This document shows positions 23,559 through 35,929 of a DNA stretch of 64,000 nt, piece by piece. The stretch is taken from NCBI GenBank assembly GCA_036873135.1, contig JAPTYO010000023.1, forward strand, positions 6,273,834-6,337,833. The letters run 5' to 3'. The notes under the pieces were generated by a model. It had not been told where the DNA came from. It worked only from the letters and a program-made list of their open reading frames with translations, and made no database searches. Within the stretch, counting starts at the first letter, position 1; each line of letters opens with the position of its first letter. The translations under genes and the position numbers were made by a program. Origin of the DNA: Clarkia xantiana subsp. parviflora (lineage: Eukaryota > Streptophyta > Magnoliopsida > Myrtales > Onagraceae).

Positions 23559-23783
23559 ATGGCTTCTCCGGCGAGCAACCACCACCACCTCACCACTCTC
23601 CGTCAGCATCAAACGATTATAATATTATCGACTAACGGCCACCATGAACTCCTCCAACTCCGGCAGCTCAAACGACAGGGCCTACCGGGGAGTCCGCCGC
23701 CGGAGCAGCGGCAAATGGGTCTCGGAGATTCGCGAGCCGAGGACGCCCAACAGGATCTGGCTGGGAACCTTCCCGACACCTGA
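23559..23783 (+). other. Upstream ORF overlapping the ERF start
   Basis: ATG at 23559 opens a 74-codon frame that runs past the ERF start at 23644 in another frame and ends inside the AP2 domain region. If translated it would compete with the main start. Its first 25 residues are natural-looking (Ala/Ser/His-rich), so an old one-base frameshift near the start is another explanation. Confidence 0.4.
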
Positions 23784-24186
23784 AATGGCGGCTGTCGCTT
23801 ACGATGTTGCCGCTCTTGCACTCAAGGGCTCACGTGCGGAGCTCAACTTCCCCGGCTGGGCCCAGTCGCTTCCTGTCCCGGCCTCTAACTCAGCCAGAGA
23901 TATCCAGGCCGCGGCGGCGAGTGCAGCGGCTGCCGCCGGAGCTGCAAGGGACGCGATGTCGTCTCAGGCGAGAGAAGGAGCAGCGGCGGCGCTGGGGCCG
24001 TCGGTGGGTGGTTTTATTGACGAAGACATGATATTTAATATGCCGAACGTGCTGTCGAACATGGCGGAAGGGATGCTTATGAGTCCTCCTCGGTTGGATG
24101 TTAGCGGCGGCGGATACGACGGCGTTGCCGGGGGCAGCTCTGAGAATAATGCTGCAGACCAACAGAGTCTCTGGGGATTTCCGTAA
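23644..24186 (+). CDS. AP2/ERF transcription factor, ERF025-027-like
   Basis: A 180-residue intronless gene encoding a nuclear DNA-binding protein of the DREB branch. A single AP2/ERF domain spans about residues 13-70: [47 protein letters not shown]. The Trp of the usual SWGKW is absent (SSGKW), as in the ERF025-027 subgroup. The WLG core is intact. An alanine-rich stretch (about 85-117) follows, then an acidic motif [24 protein letters not shown] (about 126-150) and a C-terminal LWGFP, both matching this subgroup. The chosen ATG has a strong context (GCCACCATG). Members act in stress and developmental responses by binding GCC-box or DRE-like sites; which applies here is not visible. The local GC content is well above the neighbourhood. 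It appears intact. Confidence 0.92.
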   Translation: MNSSNSGSSNDRAYRGVRRRSSGKWVSEIREPRTPNRIWLGTFPTPEMAAVAYDVAALALKGSRAELNFPGWAQSLPVPASNSARDIQAAAASAAAAAGAARDAMSSQAREGAAAALGPSVGGFIDEDMIFNMPNVLSNMAEGMLMSPPRLDVSGGGYDGVAGGSSENNAADQQSLWGFP

Positions 24187-25086
24187 TTATGAATTATTTT
24201 TAACTCACCCATTTTATATAACAATAACACCAGATCAATCTATAAACTACACCTATCCCCTGATAAGAACTAGCCACCCTATATTAATCCGTAAATACGA
24301 TAAATGATCCACCTGATAAGAACAACCCACCATATAATTATGAATATGAATATATATATATATATATATTAATTAGTAAATAGAAAAAAGTTATGCTAAA
24401 AATAATGAAATAAATAAATCTGAAGGGAAGTTACCACAATTACTTACAATATAATGTCGATGCTTAATTATGATGCTTTGTTTGTTTATTTATTTATTTC
24501 TTGCTTTGTAATTAAGCTATAGTAATTATCGTGTATGTGTGTTGTGTCTGTAAAAAAAATATCTGTTAATAAATGTGAAACAATGTTCAAAGTATATATT
24601 TAAATCAACCTTCATTGATAATAGTGATAATAGGGTTGTAATAAGAATTTTTTTGGGAATTTTTTATTTTATATTTGAGAGCAGTTTGTTGCTTGCATCA
24701 AATAAGTCTCAGTTAATTTCCACAAACTTACTTTTTCTTTTCTTTTCTTCTTCCCGATCGGACTATAAATTGGCTATTCAATGTCCGGTCTGTTGTTTTA
24801 AAATACCGACGGAGTGATGGTGATGGAAGGCAAACATCTCATTTACTTTTTGGCTCTCTCCTTGGATTTTTTTTCAAATAGCTTTTAAATAAAATATTAA
24901 AATAAATAACACCTAAAAAATTTAAAAAATAACAGAATATGCAGAATAGTACGCAAATTTATTTTGCATACGCACGATCGACCTACATTTCATAGCAGGT
25001 ATCCCTCATTTTTACAATTGTCAATCAGACTGAGGGAATGGAGGGAATTTGATTCCCTCCCGCTATTAATTGTAGTATTAAAAAAT

Positions 25087-25420
25087 AGTATTAAGATACT
25101 TTTCATACCATTTGTTTGACCGAAATTCATTTTTTATATATCATTTTCTTTTATCCTTTTGGTACTAACTGTTTGTACTTTGTATCCTTTTAGTACCACC
25201 GTTAAATTTCCGTCTCATTTTGCCGTTAAGAGTCACGTGTTGTGCACGTGAGTCGCCCAAACTTTTGATTTTGTTCAATTTAGTCCATCTAGTATATTCC
25301 TAATTTTTATTTTGTTCAATTTAGTCCTAAAATTTTAAAATCGAACCCTTGACCCAAATTAATCTAGCCGGACCTAATCCATGGCTAGGTCTGACTTTGG
25401 ATCGGTCGCTGGACAGGGGA
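25087..25420. mobile_element. Half copy of the CACGTG foldback MITE family
   Basis: Shares the run ATCCTTTTGGTAC, GGTACCACCGTTAA-like, GTCACGTG..GCACGTGA, TTGTTCAATTTAGTCC and CAAATT..CTAG with the left half of the element at 51005-51692. The right half is missing. Confidence 0.7.
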
Positions 25421-27784
25421 GGGGGACAATTTCTAATGTTTTACACAAGACCGTCCTGCGTTTCATACTATTACTGAATTATTATTTTTTTTATTTAATG
25501 ATATTTTTAATATTTGTTGTATCAAAATGTTACATCTAGAAATGGCTTCTCTCCTTAATTGCAAAAGTCCATCTGCGACAGACTGGGCTTCTTAAAAATG
25601 ATACATTTGCCCAACCCAACAGTTACTTTGAAGACCCAAAGTAATTATTCTATAGGGCCTTGCCTTCTCACCGTCAGCCCAAGAAGACACTTAAAAGAAG
25701 CTTAGCCGGTCGAAAAAGTATGATTTGGTAGAAAAGGTCTCAGCTGACTCGTCCGTCCTGACCATGTCCATGTGTTGGACTTGGGCTTTAGGCCTGTTTG
25801 TTTTGCTAATAAAGCTACCATGGGCTTTAATTGTTAGCCCATTTGGTGTGAATGGAAAATTCAGACATATACACGTTTGACGGTTTGAGTATTTTCATTT
25901 AAATCTCCTCACTCCTCTCTTGTAAATATTTTCTTCATTCTCTACATATGAAAAAAGATATAAATAAGAATTCCAAAACAACAATCTTATTTGTTCCGAA
26001 TCCACTCACTATGACAATTTATGTAATTTTATCAACTTTAAGGGCGTAAATATTACTATTACGTCCAAACGGTTCGGAATTTCAGTAGGAACTTTTATCA
26101 TTTTCGATGAGAAGATAGTACCTCGTCCTTCAAGATTGAGTGTTCAATTTTTCCGGAGTCTATATTTTGTAATTAATCTAGCTCTCCACTCTAAAATCTT
26201 CTTATATTTTGTTCGTGCTGAAAAATTGCGGAGTTCTCCTCATGCTGTTATGTTCGACATTTTGTCGTGTTTGATCTTTCTAAATTATTTTTTATCATTG
26301 GATTTAATCTCTAGTCGTTGTTTACCACTTTTATGTTTTTTGTTTGAATTCATGTAGTTGTTCGGTTCAGTTCAGCTGAACGAATTCCATACTGAATTCG
26401 ATTCAATGAATTTTTTTTTTATCATGGGAGTTAATCACCTCGTGTTAAACCTCGTTGCACAACGTGATGATGAGATGGAGAAAAATTGTCTTAAGTAGAT
26501 CGTGATCCGCACGTGCCTCGGTATTAAAATCGCTTTCGTTGTTCGGTCGATTTTGTACTAATTTCTGTCTTGTGCATATTTTATATGTTAATTTATGTAA
26601 TTGCATGTTAAAACACCAAAACTCGATTAATTGTGGTTAGTCTTTGAATTTTCATAATATTGTTTGGTTGACTTTGTACATTACAGATTTACCCATGTAT
26701 TTCCAACCGTCTTAAGGCAAAATTTTGTTAGTATTACAATATGGTATTCGTTTTGGACGATTGGTTCTGAAATTTAATTCTCAAGGGTAAACAATTGTTT
26801 ATATTCTAAGTTCACGCTCAAAATGACACTTCACTAAGGCCATTGAGGTTGTCAAGACTAGTAAAGTTGTTGAGTCTGTTATGGCCGTTGAGATCGCTGA
26901 AATCATTCAAACTATTACGGCTGTTCAGATTGATAAAGATTGTGAGCCTGTTATAGTCTCTGATATGGCCACTAAAGCGACTATGTTTGGAACCACTCTG
27001 GTCGTTGAAACCTATAGGGTCTCTGAAATTGCTTTTTGGAAAATGAGTTTATCAGTGACTATGGAATTTTGAGCCATAATATTTTTGGGTTGGAAAATAG
27101 ATCAAGGTCGAATTTGTGTGAATGACAGACAATTTTTATATAGAATTTTATTTTCCATGTCTACCACCGGTCATTTTCGTTGAACATAGATAATAATATA
27201 TATATATGTGTAAAATACAATGTTTTAAGAGGTTTTATTGTTAAATTTAAAATATTACTAATTTTGTTCGTTTTGTGTCAATCTTGAATATAAAAATCAA
27301 ACAACTTATTTGGATATTAAATTTATTTTAACCGGTTTTAAATCAATTCAAATACAATTTGATTTATTTAAATAATTTTTATGTTCAATCCTACTTCTAA
27401 CAGAGATTTCCCCGTTTAAAATCGGGATTTTCCCTTAATTAATAACTTCTTACAATGATGAATCCCAAATTCCTATCATTTGTGGTAATAGGAAGAAATG
27501 ATGAGTACTACCATTGTAGATGTTATTAGTTATCAAGCCACCTTATATTTTTCTATGTTTGTAATTCATTTTCTTATGAAAAAAAAACTTTGTAAATTCA
27601 ATTTTTTTTTTGTTAAATATCAAATTACTAAGTCTGTACATAATGTGCAATTGGATACCAAATCAGTTTTTTTTTACAAGTTGCTAGTTAAACCCTATAT
27701 ATTGTGCAAAAAGCTTTAATAAATCGATGTACGGAAATCTACTTTTAAAAATGACTAAAAATATTGTAATGTTGGAAAAATATG

Positions 27785-28176
27785 CAGCATCCAGAATGAA
27801 TTTACATAGTATTAAATAAGTGTGGATTAATTATGTTTTTTTTATATAATGTAAGGAAAAAGTATCTACAAAAGTTTTACGTAATATTCTTTAAAGATGA
27901 GACTCACTTATTTAAGGAATACACTATGTAGGCACATAAAACATCAAATATCCTATTTTTTAAATAAAAATTAATCAATTTCATAATTAATGCTAAAAAC
28001 TTATTAGTGGTTATGAGATATTCAATAATAAAATATGTTTAAGAAATATAGTTAAGTAAAATTATCAAAAAGCAAATATAATTTAACTAAATATTAAATT
28101 TAAGTATTGCATAAAATGTATATAGATGGTGATACTTTTAAGGATTATAAATTATATAAAACCATTATGGAAGCTC
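27785..28176. mobile_element. GAGCATCC-type MITE, copy 2 (degenerate)
   Basis: Ends GCAGCATCCAGAATG (left) and CCATTATGGAAGCTCTAA (right), with internal TTTTACGTAATATTCTTTAAAGATGAGACTC close to copy 1 at 15454-15870. The ends have mutated more than in copy 1. Confidence 0.65.
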
Positions 28177-29988
28177 TAAATAACCAAATAGGTAATTATT
28201 ATTATTTTTTTTTTTTGTAAAATTAAGTTTTACACTTTCATTTGATTTCTTAATTTTTCAATATGTGTTCATTCTTCATTAATACTTAAAAGACTCCATT
28301 AATTTTATAGGATGAAATCCTATTTGTTCATTCATTATATATATAGTTAATTACGAACATATTGTTAGGTAAAAGCACTTGTAATAGTATATAGTTCCTA
28401 ATTTTATAATTTAAATTTAATACTGTAGAGAGTTCTTAGTTTCACATACTGTTGCTTCATACTAGTAATGATTAAATAGAAACTTGACATTCCAATGGGA
28501 GTTACTATTTTCAAGATTTGCCACTGGGCGCCACTAGGCATGATTGGCATTACAAATATTATTGTTTTTCAATTATCAAGTGGAAAAAGAAGTGGGACAG
28601 TTCATACTATAGTAGGAACTTCCACGTTATTGTTCATATTGTTGCCAACTTTTTAATATTATTCTGTTCAATTATTTTTTTTTCTCCTTGAAAATATATA
28701 TATACGCTAAGTCTAATGACCCGTAATCAGTCATTTTTAATTTTAAATGAGTTGAACAATTGCACGAACCAAAATTAATACTTTTTAATTTCGAATCAAA
28801 TTTAGAGTCCCTATTAACCAACTCTGATGAATTCGTAAAAAAATGTGAAAATTCCTTCAATAATCAATTACTTTTTTATGATTTTGTACATGTTTTTTCC
28901 AATTTTTTTTTTAATTAAGACGGTCCAACACTTGAATCTCATTTACTGGTTTGTTCATATTCTTATTTTTAAAAATATGAATATTTAATTTATATATAAT
29001 ACTTTAAAAAATAAAAAACATATTGAAATTATGAAATTATGTGGTCTGAATATAAAAATGGAACTTGATCATTCCAATACATGAGTTTACTATGATAAGT
29101 TAATAGTGATCTGACAATTAACGTGGAGGTGCTCTAAACTTGCCATTGTCAATCTGCAAGTTGGACTTTTTTTTGGGCGATTACTAGTAGAGTTTGAATA
29201 AAATTGCAATTTAGTAACTCCTACAGCGCTACTTGCTGTTAAATGATGATTAGTAAGTACACATCATGTGTTGTTAAAATTCAGCTAATAAATAGCAACT
29301 TTTTTATCAGTATATTCAGATAACAGATTGTAAATTTTCGTAATATTAAGCTAACAAAATGCAATCTTCTACAAAGTATCAATTATTAAAAAAAACTAAC
29401 AAATATTTCATTTAGCAGTTTACTAGTTAACTCAATATTATTATATATGAAAAATGAACCGTCGTCACTTCAAATTTCGCACTAGTTTTTACATTATCAC
29501 TAAATTTTCCACTTCAATTATTCACACGTTTGACACCTTCTAGAATTTTCCATCAATTATTTTTATTAACAAAACCAAATCAAAAGAAACTATTATATTT
29601 CCAACAACCCAAATTATAGTAACCATCCCAAGCCACAACCAAAAAAATAATAATAATACCCATCCATTCAACATTATTGTGTGCCAGAAGAATCCAAATA
29701 TTCAGATATAAGACAGAAGATTAAGATTTGATTTGATTTCTAATCATACAAGTCTTTTTTTTCTTGACTAAGTTAATGACCCATCAAGGCATCATACTCT
29801 AATTGAAACCAAAACACATTGACAAATTACACCAAACCCATAAATAAAAAAAACAAAAAACAAAAAAATCACCCATCATCATTATCTAGATAGAGAAAAA
29901 CCTTATCACTTTTACATACACCACACACTTTAAGAAGTACCCTAAAAATCAGTCATCTGAGCAGCCATGGGAATGGAGCTCCAACACT

Positions 29989-31160
29989 TCAATGCAGAGT
30001 CTCCATGCTTTTACTCAGCTCCTCCAGTTTCTTCATCCTCACCTTCTCACTTTCACTCACCAGCTTTACTCACAAACCAAAATCACTCAGTCATATGATT
30101 TCAATAACAGATTCATTCACAACAGAGAAAAAAAAGAGATGTATATCATCACTAACCTCCATTAATTTGTTAAGAAGCTGCACTTTTTCCTTGTTCTTCT
30201 CATTGAAGGCGTCCAGAGCTTCTTTGTATTCTCTCTCCTGCAAAAAAAAAAAATTACATACACATTCAGTTCTGGAAGAAACTTTATGAATCCAACAATT
30301 TTTTTGTTGGGATCTACCAAGTAGTTACCTTCCTCTGGCATATGTGTGCTAATGGCTTCAATTCTTTGTTTACTGCATCCACTTTCTTGCGAACCAACTG
30401 TACTTCCTTCCTCATCGGATCCGATAGAGTTTCCAGCTCCTGAAATTCACATCAACTTTAATTTTTACTACAACAGAGTACTGACACAGATCAAACCCAT
30501 AATAACCCTAATTTTCATCCATGAATGAGTAAAATCAGACCTCAAAAGCAAATATTTTATAGTTTGGTAAATAACCAAGAACGGTAACCAATGCAATCTA
30601 TAGTATTTCCTACCTAGATTCAGCTTAAACCAATGATTTATCTGATACTATGTACTTTAATTAGTATAAGCCCCTGTAATCAGCAATTTTGGGGAAATAT
30701 TTGGAGTTTGGTATCATTCTGAAAGTAAGCCCCAAATATGTGAGATCAAACACTTAATTTGTGTGAAACCGAACTTCGAAATTCAATCTCTTCACAAAAT
30801 CATGAATCTCGAGCATTTCCGGTCAAAACCCTCGATAATCAACAGCAACAACCCCCAATTTCTTAAAACCTGAATGAGCGGTGAAATTAGGAAGTTGTTG
30901 GTATGAAATACCTCTCTAATCACGGCCAATCGTTTGGTTTCTTCCTCGATGCGTCCCATCTGAGACAGAACTCTCTCCCGAACCTCCAGCTTCTTCTTCT
31001 CGATCTCCTCTTCCTTGACCTTGTAAGTCGAGAGCGCTGATCTGGACATGTCCTCGTCGTCCTGCGTCAGGTGGCTGCTGAAGCTCAGGCTGCCGGAGAG
31101 GTGCTGGCTCAGCTGCGTTCTCGGTGGTTGCGGCTGCGGCGGTTCGGTGGTGTCGGCCAT
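29989..31160 (-). CDS. RAB6-interacting golgin-like protein (DUF662 family)
   Basis: Four exons on the minus strand: 31160-30912, 30439-30329, 30237-30157 and 30063-29989, joined at GT-AG introns, all in phase 0. They give 171 codons, close to the usual 170-175 of plant DUF662 proteins. The N-terminus is MADTTEPPQPQP, then a DDEDMSRSALS motif, then coiled coil (KVKEEEIEKKKLEVRERV, then RIEEETKRLAVIREELE), then DPMRKEVQLVRKKVDAVN and KVRMKKLEELSK. All are hallmarks of the plant homologues of GORAB/SCYL1BP1, annotated as RAB6-interacting golgins and thought to act at the Golgi. Starting at 31160 matches the conserved N-terminus. An upstream in-frame ATG at 31274 would add an acidic, low-complexity stretch and is less likely. 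Intact. Confidence 0.93.
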
Positions 31161-31511
31161 TATTTCTTCCGCCGTCTCTCTTCTCAAAGCTTGACGTGAA
31201 TGAAATGGAGTCTCACCTGTCTCCCTCACACGCGTGAAGTGATCTTCTTCTTCTTCTTCTTCGTCCTCCTTCACGCTCTCTGCTCTACTGTTATCTGGCT
31301 TTTGCTTTTCGGCTTTGAGACGACGGCCAAAATTTACAGCGAGGAAGCAATAGCAAATGCTTATACAACCTGGCTGCCTCTCGGAAAGTTGTCTTAAGTA
31401 TTTGTCAAGCCACCTTATCTTTTCTTCATTTTTATTTATTTATTATTGCTATTATTTTTTTTCTATTTAAAACAGTGGAAAGTTGGATTAAATAATCTAT
31501 GATTCTATATA
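31161..31511. other. 5' region of the golgin gene
   Basis: Contains a (CTT)n microsatellite (31241-31262) that would encode glutamates in an in-frame upstream extension of the golgin, likely 5' UTR. No other gene is seen. Confidence 0.55.
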
Positions 31512-32329
31512 TCTATCTATATATATTATAAATTCGGAATAAAAGATAATAACAGAGTGAATGTGGAGCTGATAATTTTATTTTTTACGTTAATCGATAT
31601 ATTTATGACAATTGAGCTAAGAGTTCTGTAGTCATTAACTCCATAACATTGATTGCACTAGGGAACTGAGAGTTTTTAAGTTGCAACTAATCGCAATTAA
31701 AATTTCGTTGATTTCGAACCGTTCAAGATTCAATGTATACAATTAATCGCAATTAAAATTTCGGACCGTTCAAGATTCAGTTCAAGATTCAATGTATGCA
31801 ATTAATCGCAATTAAAATTTCTCTGATTTCGAACCGTTCAAGATTCAATGTATGCAATTAATCGTAATTAAAATTTCGAACCGTTCAAGATTCAATGTAT
31901 GTAATTAATTGAAATTAAAATTTCGCTGATTTTTAACAGACGCTTGACGAGGAGCCGGCGAACGAAGATACCAGGCGGTACGTTCGGCTGACAGTCTCAG
32001 TGGCAGAGCCATCTCTATCTCCGGCGAGATATTGCCGGTGGTCATCGAAGTCATATCTGTTGAAGAACAGACGCTTGACCCGGATCCGACAACCAAAGGT
32101 AGCAGCGGTACGGACTTCTAAAATTTATTTGTGAATTTGCGCAATGGTATTTTATTGTTCAAAATTTTTCAGTCTTTCGTTTACTTTTTCAAATGTTAGA
32201 CTGGTATTTTATTAAAAAATAGTGTTTCAACATATTACAAATTTTCACTATAAATTTCATCGAATATTAGTTTGTTAATTATACATATTTGGTAAGTCAC
32301 CTCGCGCGATGCGCGGGAAATGCACCTAG
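31512..32329 (+). mobile_element. Helitron-like non-autonomous element
   Basis: The right end is a strong Helitron 3' terminus: a GC-rich hairpin (CTCGCGCGATGCGCGGG, 32301-32317), then CTAG at 32326-32329 followed by T. The left end A|TCTATCTATATATATTATAAATTC fits a 5' TC start, with target A at 31511. It contains 4-5 tandem units of about 58 bp (31681-31935) and two copies of AACAGACGCTTGAC (31938 and 32066) in a GC-richer stretch. No Rep/helicase gene, so non-autonomous. Confidence 0.6.
31681..31935. repeat. Tandem repeat, about 58-bp unit
   Basis: Four to five imperfect units carrying CAATTAATCGCAATTAAAAT, TTTCG and GAACCGTTCAAGATTCAATG, inside the Helitron-like element. Confidence 0.85.
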
Positions 32330-32876
32330 TAATATTTAAAATAAGAATCTTACAAAGTTCTAAATAAATTATATTTTAGAAACGAATAAGATTAATAATC
32401 AAATATGTATTTCATCTTTACTCAATTATAATAAATCTCTCACAATTTTAATTAATCAATATTGCCTATTTGAACTTTAAATTTTTTGTACAGTTTGCTA
32501 CTTATTATCGAATTCATCTTAACTACACATCAAAAGACCTCACATAACAAGAACATGCTCATTTTAATTTCAATTTGACGGGAATTGTAATAGATGTAAC
32601 AATTTACTCGGAAGTTGGAATTATTATGTAGCCAATTTTGAAATATTAAAGTTCAGGTTACGATTTGTAATTGAGTCAAATTTCAGGTAACAATTTAATT
32701 ATTAACCCTTCAGAATAGTTAGAAAACATTTTCTATTATTATTAATTACTAAAAATAAAAATTAAATCCCAAAAGAATTTGGTAATGTTATGGAGAATTG
32801 ATATAAAGATTTCGTATATTGTTATTCAGAATCATTTACAAAAATATATACATTAAAATATAATTAAACTAGGGTA
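32330..32876. other. AT-rich spacer, no gene seen
   Basis: No coding sequence or structured repeat recognised. Confidence 0.5.
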
Positions 32877-34010
32877 AGGAAAATTCCAAGTGTTATCTAT
32901 AGTAGGTAGTAGTTCCCTAATACGCCTCTGTAAAATAACGGAACAATCAACTATGTACATCATGGAACGAAGAAGTTGAATGCGTTGGCTAGGTAATGGT
33001 TTGGTTAAGCAATCAGTCAATTGATCTTCTATTGAAACATGAGCAACCTTGAGAAGCTTCTTGTTTACCAACTCGCGTACAAAGTGATACTTAAGAGCTA
33101 TATGTTTCATACGTAAGTGAAATAGTGGTTGAGATAGTGGAACCCCAAGCTCTCGTATAAGAGAGACCACCCAAGCAATTTCAGACGCAGCTGGACCAAT
33201 TTCCTTATACTCCGCTTAAGTTTTTGAAACGGAACGTTGCTTTCTCGAGCCCTAAGATACAACATTAGAGCCCAAGTAAAGAAGATATGTCATTGTCGAC
33301 TTGTAGTCATGCTTACTTCCAGCGGGATCAACATCGGAATATGCTATCAAATTAGTTAAGAACTGCAGATGGAGCTGGAAGCCATAATATATCGTCGATA
33401 TTAGGTAACCAGGCACCCTTTTCACCGCAACCCTGTGGTTAACAGTTGAAGCATGCATAAATAAGGTCAAATTATTGACAGTGAGTGTAATATCCGGCCG
33501 AGTGATAGATAATTATTGCAGAGCTCCCACTAAACGACGATACAAGTGTGAATCAGTGTGTAACTGTCCATGGTCCATCACTTTGGGACAGTAACGGTGA
33601 TGATGCTGGAGAAGTCGAAACAGGTTCGGCTCTAACATGTTTGCTCGAGCAAGGATGTCTTATATGTATTGGTGCTCGGAGTACCACTAACATTTTGTAT
33701 TACGTCAACCCAATGGTAAAAAAAAATTATAGCGAGCTTAAGTCTTTCAAAGAAAACCTATTGGACAAGGTATCAATGAAATGCTTAAACCACTTTTATC
33801 ACTCCTGGTAACAATCAAGTCATCATGTAAACCAAGAAGTAAATCGTAGCAGTACCTCTATGGAGAATGAAGAGCGAACTATCCGAGATCGAGTTGCAGA
33901 AGCCATAATCAGGAAGGAATGAGTTGAGTTTCTTCAACCAAAGAAAGCATTATTTACATCAAGTTGCTGAATGGGCCAGCTGTTTGAGAGTGCTAGCGAT
34001 ATAAAAATTT
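32877..34010 (-). pseudogene. Ty1/copia RT tail and RNase H fragment
   Basis: Reading minus, a diverged RT end (LYRRLVGALQ..TRPDITLTVN, near 33540-33475) leads to an RNase H region (YSDVDPAGSKHDYKST near 33340-33295) and its C-terminus (MKHIALKYHFVRELV..IEDQLTDCLTKPLPS, 33110-32980). The central part is interrupted by stops, with no upstream integrase or Gag. It is unrelated to the copia element at 16.8-21.3 kb at the level I can see. No LTR was recognised. Confidence 0.8.
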
Positions 34011-34079
34011 GAATTGTCATCGGTTTGACAACTGGAGTAAAAGTGTCTTTGAACTTGGTCGAAATTAGAGCTCCTTAAC

Positions 34080-34300
34080 CCTAAATTGGCCGAAATAGGT
34101 CGGAATAGGCCGTAATCGGGACGGGTTTGGTCGTAATCTGCCGGAATGGGAGTGGGTTTGGCCGGAATCGGGGTGGGTTGGCCGTAATCGGGGTGGGTTT
34201 GGCCGTAATCGGTCGGAATCGGGTTGGGTTTTGCTGCAATAGGCCGGAGTCGGCCAGAATCGGGGTGGGTTTGGCCGGAATCGGTCGGAACCCTAATTCT
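34080..34300. repeat. Tandem repeat, about 20-22-bp unit
   Basis: About eight to ten imperfect units of GGCCGGAATCGGGGTGGGTTT. The minus-strand frame across it is a repeat artefact, not a gene. Confidence 0.85.
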
Positions 34301-35744
34301 GGTTAGGGATATTTTTGGAATTTTGAAATTGTTCACCCACGTGACCATTACGTGACCATATTCTGTTCAACTTAACCCAAAATTTAACGGAGACACCAAA
34401 TAGCAACACATATGAAAATTGAGACATTTAATTTCAACCCCAGACACCAAACTGACACATAGTCAAAATTGGGACAGTTTTTATGTTATATTCCCTTTTT
34501 GATATGTTATTAATAAAATTCGACCAAAATGTCGACTGTATACAAATTTTGTAGGAGTAAATCTGGTCTAATTAAGTATATAACAACATAACATGTGTTG
34601 ATTCATTTTTCACACGGCGAAACTAAAGGTTTGTCTTTTAACGAATTGGTGCAAACATTTTATATCATGGTAGAGATAAATTAATTTTATATCTATATAT
34701 AAATGTAAAATTAATAAACGGAATATATTAGCCATAAGATAAATATTATGAGGTCAGCTGGAACTAGAAAATATTACCGTTGCAAAGAGTAGAAGCAAGA
34801 ACTCCGGACCACCAACCTTGTACGTCAGAATTTCGACCATGTTCACATGCTTAATAGAGAAACAAACCAAACTATATAGTCTATATTTATAGTTCATATA
34901 ATTTCTTTTAAGAAAAATCTATTAGTAGAATATTAATTGCTTTCTACCAACCACCATTTATAATTATTCTAATTTTTTTCTTTTAAACTATATTACTTAT
35001 TTTATTTTTAGAAATAGCAAATAATCCATAAATTTATTAAATGGTTAGTGGAAGCTTCTAAGTTCTAATATAGGATTACGTGCTGTGAAAGATAGGTATA
35101 TATATATATATATATATTATTTTTTTTTTTTTTGGGTAAGGAATGATAGTATGTCTAAGACAGCAAAAGAAGTAAAAATGAAGCCCCACAAAAACCATAG
35201 AACTCTGCGTTCTTATGAGATAAATAGAGAAGTTATAAAAAAAAATATTTGGCCAAAAAAATAACAATTTATAATTATCATACTTTTCTTATATTTTTTA
35301 AATAGAAAAAATGCATAATTTATTTAAAAATCATAAAAAGGATTTATAATAATTTAATGCATAAAAATGTAAAAAAAAAATTACTTTTTTTGGCCATCAA
35401 AATAATATAATGAAACAAATATTTATAGTTTTATTTTTATAAAAATAATTTGAGTTTGAAATTAATATATATCATTTTTTTATATTATTCATAAAAAATA
35501 ATTTTTTTTAAAACATGTTTAAATTTTCTTTTGATAAGATGATATAATTCTCAAACTAGAATCTTTCTTTAATTAAGAAAAACTCCCGTCTTTCCTTTTT
35601 CGTTGTTCGTCTTCTTTATCTGTAGTTGGTGGGATCATTCTTTTATGGAATAAATATGTATAACAAAAATTGAAGATCATTTTTAAGATCACTTTCGAGT
35701 GTAGTTTCAAATTTCTAATCTCATGTTGTAAATTTATCACTTAG
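34301..35744. other. AT-rich spacer, no gene seen
   Basis: No gene. The stretch 34330-34480 has TCACGTGACC/CGTGACC motifs and GACACCAAA repeats that may be an old transposon fragment. The rest is A/T runs, with an AT microsatellite at 35098-35117. Confidence 0.5.
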
Positions 35745-35929
35745 GCCGGCCATCATTAATCCACCCGATCACGGCGAGACCGAGCAAGGCGGACTCCGGC
35801 GGGGCGGCGGCGATCTCGGACGGAACGACGGCACCGCCTTCACCACCGGCGGCAGCGCATGACTTCTTCGACGGCGGCGCGTGAGGCTTCGGGTGGTGGT
35901 TCGTACGGTGGTTCGATTGTCTCGACGAG
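35745..35929 (+). other. Predicted leader exon of the element 2 antisense gene
   Basis: GC-rich stretch ending in a strong donor, GACGAG|GTGAGTCC, in the same place as the leader exon of element 1. Its transcription start is not visible. Confidence 0.45.

Larger units (their letters stand above)
24187..29988. other. Intergenic region between the ERF and golgin genes
   Basis: AT-rich with no convincing gene. It contains an AT microsatellite (24350-24370), a half copy of the foldback MITE family (about 25087-25420), a degenerate GAGCATCC MITE (about 27785-28176), and a stretch near 26370-26540 that resembles part of 54990-55140. A frame at 26881-27072 is made of repeated GTTGAG/GCTGAA-like triplets and does not match a known protein. 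Confidence 0.6.

Noticed and set aside
26881..27072. 63-codon plus-strand frame
   Set aside because: Made of imperfect short repeats with no recognisable domain, start context or neighbours.
31161..31274. Longer golgin N-terminus starting at 31274
   Set aside because: In frame, but low-complexity acidic and derived from a CTT microsatellite; the conserved family start is MAD at 31160.
33959..34348. 129-codon minus-strand frame, Pro/Thr/Asp-rich
   Set aside because: Produced by the 20-22-bp tandem repeat; it has no match to a known protein.
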